A DNA stretch of 64,000 bases from Sphaeramia orbicularis (taxonomy: Eukaryota; Chordata; Actinopteri; Kurtiformes; Apogonidae). The stretch's first letter is position 1, and each line of letters begins with the position of its first letter. Below are positions 55,501 to 64,000 of this stretch, piece by piece. The notes under the pieces were generated by a model. It was given only the letters and a program-made list of their open reading frames with translations, was not told the origin of the DNA and ran no database searches. The stretch covers positions 21,639,950 through 21,703,949 of the forward strand of contig NC_043974.1 of the NCBI RefSeq assembly GCF_902148855.1, read 5' to 3'. The position numbers and the translations under genes were made by a program.

Positions 55501-57180
55501 CTACTGCTTTATATTAAAATACACACATTCGCTCCAAATATCATCAGTCGGGCGTCTTGATCCGGCGGACTGCATACTCAGGGTAGCGGCGTACTGCAAG
55601 ATATCTCCTTTATAGTGACCCTGAACGTGACAAACCACAATGACACATGTAAATAGTGTTAGAACATTCTGTCTAAATGTGAATCTGATACTTGAGATAA
55701 AATAGAAAATACCTTTGCAGCTCTTTTTGAGGCCAAAGCTGTAACGTTCACATAATCTCTTTTATGTAACTCTGGAAAACATAATGTACATTTTTAAATC
55801 ATGCAGAGGTTAATCTCCCAGATCAGTATGTTTCTATTTTTTGAAATCCTCAACTATCAAAAGCTATAGCTAATATCTAGGCCATGTTTAGGTGATATTT
55901 GTGGCATTGTTGTCACTTTTTCTCTGAATCTGTCACCTTAGAACAATACTACCTCTATTTTTTTAAGAATTGTTTTTAGATCCATGATTTTTTAATGTGT
56001 AAAAGTTATCTGAATTTTCCAGAACTTCACAATTTACCAATTAAGCACCAATATTAAGCTTTATGTTGAATGACAATGCCTTTAGATTAGGCAGTAAACA
56101 TTACCTGCGAGAAGACTGTTGATTTTCTTACTCATCATGCATGTGGAGAAAGCCAATACAATGACTAGTATGGAGGTGAATGCAAAAGCTCCACTCAAGT
56201 AGTACATGATAGTGTCATCTGCAAGGAGCCGGAAATCACAAAGAAAAGTTGAGTTCATTTTACGCCAGTTTTACACAAGTGATCAAACTATTTTAGCTGG
56301 AATATTGCTTACCTTTAATGTCCAGCATGGTCCCGTTGCCAAACAATATGTTCCCACATGATGCAACAGCACAGTAGTAGGTCCCAGCATGAGGATAATC
56401 CACATCCAGTATGGGCAGGTTGTACACACAGGTGTGGGTTTGAGTGTCATTTTTCCTCTCACACTGGTCATTTGTGCCTCCGTGGGTGTAGATAATTCCT
56501 GGTTGAGGGTCTTCCGACTTTTTGAACCAGTAAACACTGTGTTCTCCATCACAGGTCCCAGTATGAACCGTACAGTTCAGAGTCACAGAGTCTCCTGGAT
56601 GGACGCTCTCAGATTCAGACTGATGGACCGAAGTCTGGATGTTAAAATCTGAAGTCTTTACATCAACAGTAATGCTCTCCAAGAATGTAACTTTGCGTGA
56701 GTGACTACCTATGCAGAAGTAGGTAGCTGAGTCTGAAACCTGTAAATCTGAGATGTTCAAGTGACAGCTCTGGTCCGTGGGGTCCAGTGTGAAGCGTGGG
56801 TTGTTCTGGAATTCACTGTTAAAAACACCAACTGAATCGTAGTAATAGAAGGTAGATATAAGTCTTGGCTTCTGTCCTACAGTTTGCTTATACCAGTTAA
56901 ACCATCCTCCAGATGGAAAAAAACATTGTAAAGATACACTGTCGCCTATATTTGCTGAAATGAACCCACTTTTTTGATGATCGGATGAGGACTGTTGCAG
57001 ATCAGTCACCTGAGCTGAAGAAAAACAGCAGAAAAACACAAAGAATGAAGCAGAATCAGTAAATTAAAATGAATAATAATTTCCATTAAAATGTACAAAC
57101 TGCAGTCATTAAAGACACAACTCACCCATTTTCCCCGTGAACAGACATGTCAGATAAAACACAAAGATCTGAGACGCCAT
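55501..57180 (-). CDS. nitr: NITR N3: fused V-I exon, tail without canonical ITIM
   Basis: Exons are 57126-57180 (signal MASQIFVFYLTCLFTGKM), 56313-57014 (V and I), 56105-56218 (transmembrane, with Y-Y-L-S-G-A-F-A-F-T-S), 55713-55771 (linker D-Y-V-N-V-T-A-L-A-S-K) and 55501-55620 (tail), giving 349 aa with all junctions GT-AG. V: L-Q-C, N-W-Y-K-Q, S-D-S-A-T-Y-F-C, but the J-like strand is degenerate (F-L-E-S). I: six Cys, A-G-T-Y-Y-C-A-V-A-S-C and F-G-N-G-T-M-L. The tail tyrosines are I-L-Q-Y-A-A-T and E-C-V-Y-F-N-I. Neither fits the strict ITIM, though their positions match N2. The longer linker exon adds D-Y-V-N-V. Confidence 0.9.
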
Positions 57181-57400
57181 CCTGTTCAAATTGTTGTGTT
57201 GAATGAACAAAAAAAGCTCAGATTTTCCACTACATAGTGTCAGGTGTCATAATGTAACTATTTCCTACTTAACAAACATGATCATGTGATCACAGCCACT
57301 TTTAGCGTCAGGGCTGGTTAACGAGAAGGTTTGGTATATTTACTGGAAGTGTGATAGTAGTTGGACTATTTTGGTTACAGCTGTGGTTTGATCAAATATC

Positions 57401-57937
57401 CTCACCTGAGCTGAAGAAAAATAGTAGAGAAACGCAAAGAATGAAGCACAATCAGGAAACTACAATTAAATATACAATTGTGGAAAAAATGATTAGATCA
57501 TCAAAAGTCATCAAAAACAATACTTATGCAATGAAGTACTAACTCCTGTATGTATCATGTGACTAAAACAGACAGAAAAGAAAACATGGAATGCCTAAAA
57601 GCACTGTTTTTGTCAGTACAATGCCATAGATATTGATGTAAGAACTGAAGTGATTTGATTATTATCAAGAAAACATGGAAAATGGATAGATATCAGCTCT
57701 GAAATTAAACTCTTATGAGATATTTTTGTTATCGTTACATTTGTCCAAACAAATGTACCTTGAGTTGTACCAGGCATTAAAATGAATAAGACATTGAAGA
57801 AAACAAGGATGGTCTGATAATTTTTTTCTGCGACTGTATATAGAGTATGAGTGACCATTATCACTGAAAGATACAAACTCACCCCTTTTTCCTGAGAGCA
57901 GACACACCAGATATAACACAAAAGCCCGAGATGCCAT
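57401..57937 (-). pseudogene. Orphan NITR signal exon with V exon deleted
   Basis: 57883-57937 encodes MASRAFVLYLVCLLSGKR with a GTGAG donor, a close relative of the N3 signal exon. At 57410 the acceptor TTCAG and the first bases of a V exon (CTCAGGTGA) match N3, then homology stops. The rest of the gene is missing. A MITE sits in the intron. Confidence 0.75.
57475..57836. mobile_element. Mariner-type MITE, 362 bp, copy 1
   Basis: Ends CAATTGTGGAAAAAATGATT and TTTTTTTCTGCGACTG with TA on both sides. Inverted relative to the copy at 62593-62955. Confidence 0.7.
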
Positions 57938-57939
57938 TC

Positions 57940-59450
57940 TGTTCCAACTGTTGAGCTGAACGAATGAATAAGCTCAGTGAAGAGGAAGCACCACATGTCC
58001 TGTTTAACACATATGATCATGTGATTACTGACACTTTTGGTGTCAAGGTTGGCTGTTAATTTTTTTTTTTTTTTTTAATAGCTGAATATCTTAATAGGAA
58101 ACCACAGCAGTAAAGAATGGTATTCTTGTTATTTTTCAGTTTCATAAAAAAGTCTTTAAAAGTATTTCTTTATTTTTCAGACTTTTAAAGCTATTTTTGC
58201 AGATGAAAAACATAAAAAACAAAACAAAAACAACCTGTGGGTTGAGTCTCTACAACACTGTTATAACATTTATGGTTTGTGGTTTGACTCATGTATTGAG
58301 ATCCTGCAGTTAATATTGAACCCTTCAACAGAGAGTGAAAGAAAGAAAACAAGTCACAGTTCAGTCTTTTAGTGTTCTTCATGCCACCTCAAGCAATAAA
58401 CTAAATTCATTAAAGAGGATATATGTAGAATTCCTTCACTTTTTGCTTTCAAATATCAAAAAATTATCATTAGAGTTTTTAGAATAAAGGGATCTGAAGT
58501 TCTGCCAAATATGCCAATGTATTGGTATGACCTGAATGTTCAGAACCATGATCTAGTGGATTTAAGAGACCACGTGAGGGAGTAGTGAGGAAAACTAACA
58601 GCACAGGACCTGTGACCAAAGCACCAGAACATGAGGAAATGGAATGAGAACCATTAAGAAACAACTTTTAAAGTAAAAAAAAAAAAAAAAAAAAGTTATA
58701 ATGGCTAGGAGCACTGTTGTCGTTTTCAAAACTGGACACAGAATAAAAATAATAGAGTTCGATCCTGAAATCCCAGTGTTTCTTCTACATGGGTGAGTGT
58801 GATTCTGAGGCTTATGAAGGTATAAAGTTATTCTGTGATGTTAGTATCTGTGCTAAGTTGCTGTTTGTTGATCCACTATTCAGACTAAACTGTGACAGAT
58901 CTGACCTTGTTTGGATGATACTAAACAGATCTTTAGTTTAGTCGGTGGTTTTACTGTGTCTGTGGCCTGTAGAACCTATTTACTTCAGTTTTTTGTGTGT
59001 CTTTTAAGGCTGTGCACATTTTTTTTTTTTATGTATTTCCTTGTATGTGAGGAAAAAGATGAAGAAATAAATACTGTATGCTCATTTCAACCCTGCAAAA
59101 ACAATAAAGCTAAAGTTGGCCTCAGACTTTTGCACAATTCTGTGTATAACCGAAAACAAGAATTATATTATACTAAATTGCAGCCTGTCAGATTAGAAAT
59201 TTAGGCCACAAGTACACGACAACAAAAATACACATGGTCTTTAACAGGCACATGAGCAAACCTCAGACAAACCAAAAACCCTAGAGCTTGTATTTAAACC
59301 TTGTAGACCACACTGCAGCTGTAAAATATGCTTCAAACTTTTCTTTGTAGACTGTGACTGTTCATGCTTTAACTACAGCGACACATGGATGTGGGCCGTA
59401 GAAAAAGACAACGCAGCCACAGACGTTACACAGATATTACATCTGCTAAT
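57940..59450. other. Intergenic, no gene recognised
   Basis: Contains T- and A-runs (58058, 58676). No exon or repeat I can name. Confidence 0.35.
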
Positions 59451-59454
59451 TATC

Positions 59455-60030
59455 CTGCCCTCTGAAGGGGAGGCAAGGGGTATTGTTTTTGGTTCGGTTT
59501 GTTTGTTTGTTTGTTTGTTAACACTCTAGCTGCAAAACTACAGGTTGAATTCATACCAAATTTGGCTTATAGATATCCAGTGACCCAGAATAGATCTGAT
59601 TACATTTTGGGAACAGTAGGTCAAAGTTCAATTTTTTATGAATTTTTTAATCTTTTCCCCCATTATCTTATAATGGGTGAAATTTCAAATGTCTGTAGCA
59701 GCAAAAGTATTGGTTGAATTCATACCAAATTGGCTTTATAGATTGCCAGTGACCCAGAATAGATGTGATTATAGTTTGGGAAAAGTAGGTCAAAATTCAA
59801 TTTTTTTGTGAATTTTTTTACATCTTTTTTTTTTTTCTCCATTGGCTTATAATGGTCGAAATTTCACAGGTCCATAAAAACATCCATTTTATTTCAATTC
59901 ACTTCACACTTGGCACATATATAGAGGCAATTGATATGCTGACATCAGCACACACAGACATAATGACATCAGCTGGATCGATGCCAAAATAAACTACAAT
60001 ACGTGTGAAGGACAGGGTTTGTTGTGCCTG
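59455..60030. repeat. Dispersed repeat with two tandem subunits
   Basis: A block with GTTGAATTCATACCAAAT and CCAGTGACCCAGAATAGAT occurs twice (about 59540-59660 and 59712-59830), preceded by (TTTG)n and followed by GGGACCACTTGTTATT. It resembles the layout of 6857-7597. Confidence 0.55.
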
Positions 60031-60508
60031 GGACCACTTGTTATTGAGTACATACAAACATAGAGCGCACTGTTAGTAAATCAGTTTGTACAGTTTTTAC
60101 ACACAAACCTTTAGTAGATCCAGCCCTAAGGGTTACGTCTTTCAAAGGTGCAAAATAGTGCATCTGCATCCAGTTAGTATATTTGCCACAATGAATATGC
60201 AATATGAGGTGTTGACACACAATTGTGCGTGTGCTGGGAGGAGAAAATGCAAACATATTAATTTAGCACACACAAAGTGATTTATCAAACCCGAAAGCAA
60301 TTTTGCTGATAGAAACTGTGTCTATATTTAACAGGTCTCAAAAGGAGGTGCAAAGGGTTTGGATGCATAATTGCGCACACATGGCGGCTGTAGTTAGGAG
60401 ACATCGAAATAATGAAACGAGATGCAGAGAATGCATTTGTCACCTTTGTGAACATTTTTGAAGTGACGGAAGAAAAAATAATTGAGACATATGTGCCCCC
60501 CCCCCCCC

Positions 60509-60562
<54 letters not shown>

Positions 60563-61060
60563 CTTTACGGGACTCTTTTCCACTCCTGACAATTGTGATT
60601 AAAAATATGCAACAACATTAGGATACAGTGTAACAAAATTATGTGCACCTGACAGTCATTCAATCCAACAACCCCCCCCCACCACACACACACACACACA
60701 TACACACACCTTTAAAGTGAAAAATGAATGAATGAATGAGTCATGCAATACCTTCTATGACAAAATTCCTCCAACGTCACATTTCCGTTCGTCTGGATCA
60801 TTCAGCGCACTGTTCCCATTAGTGCTGGCGTATCCCAGAGCAGTTTCTAAAGTGTGTTGTCTCCAGTAGCTCATGCAAAACCCTCATTTAAATAGGGTGG
60901 TCTCCAAGACTTTGCACCTGTTGTAATTGCGCAAGCAATCTTAGTAAATCACCTGCAAACCACGGTTACACCCCACACACAAAATTCTAGATTGCACAAG
61001 CAAATTAGTACACGCAAATTGGGATCTTAGTAGATCCGGCCCTAAGAGTATAAAGAAGTA
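60031..61060. repeat. Unclassified repeat with two AGTAGATCC(A/G)GCCCTAAG ends and (CA)n
   Basis: The same end sequence occurs at about 60112 and 61025 in the same orientation. Between them are C-run/(CA)n tracts at 60497-60557 and 60671-60710. No gene is seen. Confidence 0.45.
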
Positions 61061-61734
61061 GGAAAAAGAAAACTTGGGGCTGTTGAGGACGAGGGGTCAG
61101 AGAAGATGGGGCCTGTGCTTGAGGACTTCATATCTGTGTGCCTCATATGGCTTTATATTTCTCAATGGTCCATTAGACTTGTTCAGAACAGTTAAGTCTC
61201 ACTTTAATCCTAAAGAGATACTACCGATTCTATCCCCAAAAGCTGGTTTTACACAGAGAAAACATAATAGATGCTTAGATATATCCTGTTCCTGAATTTT
61301 TCCAGTAAAATATCTTATAACTGTTAAAATTCTTCAATAAAATAGAGGTTTTCTGCAGCACTGAACTGAATTAAGTGTTGAAAAAAATCAGTTACAATGA
61401 GGTCTACAGCAGATTCATTCAAACTAGTAGTTAGATCTGAGCTCTATCTTTGAGAAACCAGCCTCAGATCACTGACACTGAACATACAAGGAAGCACAAT
61501 GTGTTTGTGGTTTTAGTTTATAGGCAGGCCTTACTCTGAATCTACTATGACCAATTTTCCATCTAAACTTAGCAAAGTTATTTCCTGTTCCTGTGCTGAA
61601 AGGCCACTCGCTGTGGTTTGTGAGGTTATATTTTATGATCCTGTGTTAAAAAGAAGAGGACAAAGAGCTTTTTTTTTTTTTTCTTTTTTAATCATAATGG
61701 ACATAAAATGGCCCGATAAAATGAAATGGCTTGA
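61061..61734. other. Intergenic, no gene recognised
   Basis: No domain in any frame. A T run lies at 61670-61690. Confidence 0.4.
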
Positions 61735-62366
61735 GCGAAAACTCTCCGGGTTGGTGGGGAGTCTCTGCCCCAAGTGGAGGAGTTTAAGTATCTCGGGGTC
61801 TTGTTCATGAGTGAGGGAAGGATGGAGTGTGAGATTGACAGACAGATCGGTGCAGCGTCTGCAGTGATGCAGTCATTGTATCGGTCGGTCGTGGTGAAGA
61901 ACGAGCTGAGCCGAGAGGCGAAGCTCTCGATTTACCGGTCAATCTACGTTCCTACCCTCACCTATGGTCATGAGCTTTGGGTCATGACCGAAAGGACAAG
62001 ATCCCGGATACAAGCGGTCGAAATGAGTTTCCTCCGCAGGGTGGCTGGGCGCACCCTTAGGGATAGGGTGAGGAGCTCAGTCACCAGGGAGGAGCTCGGA
62101 GTTGAGGTGGCTCGGGCATCTGTTTCGGATGCCTCCTGGACGCCTGGGGAGGTGTTCCGGGCATGTCCCACCGGGAGGAGACCTCGGGAGAGACCCAGGA
62201 TACGTTGCAGAGACTATGTCTCTCGGCTGGCCTGGGAACGCCTCGGGGTCCCCCCGGAAGAGCTGGAGGAGGTGTCTGGGGAGAGGGAAGTCTGGGTGTC
62301 CCTGCTTAGACTTTTGCCCCTGCGACCCGGCCCCGGAAGAAGCGGAAGATAATGGATGGATGGATG
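61735..62366 (+). mobile_element. RTE-type LINE, ORF2 C-terminal end
   Basis: GC-rich insertion encoding E-E-F-K-Y-L-G-V-L-F, L-S-I-Y-R-S-I-Y-V-P-T-L-T-Y-G-H-E-L-W-V-M and R-L-A-W-E-R-L-G-V-P-P-E-E-L-E-E-V, the end of a fish RTE/Expander-like LINE, followed by a (GGAT)n tail. The frame is open for about 190 codons, but a middle segment (after E-L-G-V-E) is frame-shifted and shortened: the R-W-L-G-H-L-F-R-M-P-P-G-R part lies in another frame. Confidence 0.8.
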
Positions 62367-62592
62367 GCTTGAGCGAATGTGTCTAAAAGCAAACTATATT
62401 ATTTACAGTCAGTATGTAGAACAAACTTGACCTTTTTACACATATTTGATCTCAAACAGGAGGTACTATATACAAGAATAAAGACTGAAACCACAGAGAG
62501 AAGACCACAGCAAATAAATTAGGTTCTTAGATATTTATGTCTTAAAAGCAAAGCATGAGAAACAAACTGAGCAAAGAGCTGCATATAAAATA

Positions 62593-62955
62593 CAGTCACA
62601 GAAAAAGATTATTAGACTACCCTTGTTTTCTTCAATTTTTTGTTCATTTTAAAGCCTGGTATTACTAAAGGTATATTTGTTTGGACAAACATAATGATAA
62701 CAACAAAAATAGCACATAATAGTTTAATTTCAGAGCTGATATCGATCCATTTTCTGTGTTTTCTTGATAATAACCAAATCACTTCAGTTCTTAAATCATA
62801 GCTGTGGCATTGTACTGACAAAAACAGTGCTTCTAATCATTCCATGTTTTCTTTTCTGTCTGTTTTAGTCAAATGATACACACAGGAGTTAGTACTTGAT
62901 TGTGTAACCATTGTTTTTGATGACTTTCGATGGTCTAATATTTTTTCCGTGACTG
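62593..62955. mobile_element. Mariner-type MITE, 363 bp, copy 2
   Basis: Ends CAGTCACAGAAAAAGATTAT and ATTTTTTCCGTGACTG with TA flanks. The interior matches 57475-57836 in the opposite direction (GTTAGTACTT, CAAAAACAGTGCTT). Confidence 0.75.
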
Positions 62956-63127
62956 TATACCTCACATCTACACAGTATATAATCATATATACAGATAAAC
63001 TATGAAGGAAGTTCACTTTTCTGTATCAGTCAGTCCTACATCTTAATGAGAAGAGTCGCCCACAGCAGATGGTTCTCTGGTTTGTTAGAATGAATGAAAA
63101 GTATAATAATCTGATTTTAGAGCCATT

Positions 63128-63238
63128 CTACTTCTTCACAGTGGAGTACACGCATTCATTCTTGGTGATGTTCCTTTGTCGTCTAGATGTGTTGGGGACG
63201 TTTATAGTCAAAGCAGCATAGTGGGGGCTTTCCACATC
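63128..63238 (-). CDS. nitr: Last exon of a further NITR gene (rest lies beyond the window)
   Basis: After a TTACCAG acceptor the frame reads D-V-E-S-P-H-Y-A-A-L-T-I-N-V, then S-R-R-Q-R and N-E-C-V-Y-S-T-V-K-K before TAG. Length (36 codons plus stop), start phase and motif order match the N2 and N3 tails. The first tyrosine lacks the usual aliphatic residue at -2 (P-H-Y-A-A-L). Upstream exons would lie past 64000. Confidence 0.8.
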   Translation of the reverse strand, partial: DVESPHYAALTINVPNTSRRQRNITKNECVYSTVKK

Positions 63239-63499
63239 CTGGTAAACAAACAAACAAAAAAAAAAAGATCAGTTACATTACAGACGTTAACAAAATGCTG
63301 GCTGTTATTTCAAAAGGTAATTAACTCTTTCGGTGCCAGACAGTTAAGGGGCTAATAAGCCTTAAAAGTGCCACAGAATTTGGCCGTTTTTCAGTATTTC
63401 GCGCCGTTTTTATAATATTTGAAGAATCCTGCAGGAAACCGCTCGGTAACATCCGACCGATTGCTGATTAGATTCAAAACGCACCAGACGCAGCCGATT

Positions 63500-63640
63500 C
63501 ATTATTGGTCGTAATTTGCATAATTTATAATAATAATAATAATAATCTTTATTTATATAGCACTTTTCATACATTAAAAACTGTAGCACAAAGTGCTTTA
63601 CATATCAGTTTAAAAATCAGTACCGCCCCCCACCCACACC
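63500..63640 (-). mobile_element. L2-like LINE/SINE 3' tail
   Basis: (TAA)n, then TCTTTATTTATATAGCACTTT and CACAAAGTGCTTTACAT, the 3' terminus common to fish L2 LINEs and their SINE partners. The body would lie to the right. Confidence 0.6.
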
Positions 63641-63648
63641 CACCCACT

Positions 63649-63649
<1 letters not shown>

Positions 63650-63700
<51 letters not shown>
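63650..63700. repeat. (CA)n microsatellite
   Basis: An uninterrupted CA run of about 24 units. Confidence 0.9.
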
Positions 63701-63704
<4 letters not shown>

Positions 63705-63759
63705 TGCAAACCCACAAGCTCGCACATACTTAAGAAGACTGACTGAGCACGGGTAGACC

Positions 63760-64000
63760 AGAACAAAAATGTACAAGTAAAAGTAAAACATAAATTTAGG
63801 AGGCGCTGTCTCAGGGAGCCATCCGCACCAGGATGCAGCCGCCGACCCCGGCGACCAGGCACCAGCAACACAGCCCCGCATCCCAGCTAGTGGGAGAGGG
63901 CCAACTGGGACCCCCACCCACCAGAAAGGAGCGGACCCCAGTGAGAGAAGGCGCCGCCACAGCCCCCGGAGTCCACAGCCGCCCCCCGGCATGGAGGTCT
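63760..64000. repeat. GC-rich dispersed sequence at window end
   Basis: Markedly GC-rich against the AT-rich background (CCGCCGACCCCGGCGACC and similar). Probably part of the same LINE/SINE insertion. No gene is supported. Confidence 0.4.

Noticed and set aside
60285-60563. Valine-cysteine-rich minus-strand frame
   Set aside because: It is the translation of a (CA)n microsatellite.

Overview
The window is vertebrate nuclear DNA, almost certainly from a percomorph-type teleost. It has split genes with GT-AG introns, an AT-rich background, fish-type L2/CR1, RTE and L1 LINE fragments, many hAT, Tc1/mariner, Tigger-like and piggyBac-like DNA elements, and novel immune-type receptor (NITR) genes, a family known only from bony fish. 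There are no prokaryotic features, CRISPR arrays or RNA genes that I can support. I saw no recognisable retrovirus or LTR element.

Left part (1-33.1 kb). Four paralogous minus-strand genes (3576-5087, 10481-11981, 21215-22701, 30617-32126) each encode a small receptor of 233-235 aa over six exons: signal peptide, one Ig V-set domain, short stalk, transmembrane segment, a 12-residue linker, and a tail with one ITIM (L-T-Y-A-x-V/I) plus a second tyrosine (V-V-Y-A-A-T). All four can be spliced in silico with every phase matching and no stops. Each has a TATA box 31 bp before the ATG and a GC box behind it. The last three sit in a tandem segmental array (units about 9.0-19.8, 19.8-29.2 and 29.2-33.1 kb). 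Units 1 and 2 share a nested L2-type LINE that is absent from the equivalent site at 8.95 kb, which orders the duplications.

Right part (36-64 kb). This is a NITR cluster. N1 (plus strand, 35986-39721) has V and I Ig domains on separate exons, a transmembrane segment containing Lys and Arg, and no ITIM, which is an activating-type layout. N2 (45936-49618) and N3 (55501-57180), both minus strand, have V and I fused in one exon and longer tyrosine-bearing tails; N2 keeps a canonical ITIM and N3 does not. NITR debris lies between them: a V exon cut by a DNA element (41.4-41.7 kb), a decayed last exon (44.4 kb), and an orphan signal exon with its V exon deleted (57.4-57.9 kb). The last exon of a further NITR gene (63128-63238) shows the cluster continues past the right edge.

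The two receptor sets probably act on the same kind of immune cell: N1 would signal through an adaptor, while N2 and the four single-V receptors would inhibit through ITIMs. That is inference from family knowledge. The rest is intergenic DNA dominated by repeats, with one broken THAP-domain exon (6263-6439) and several palindromic insertions.
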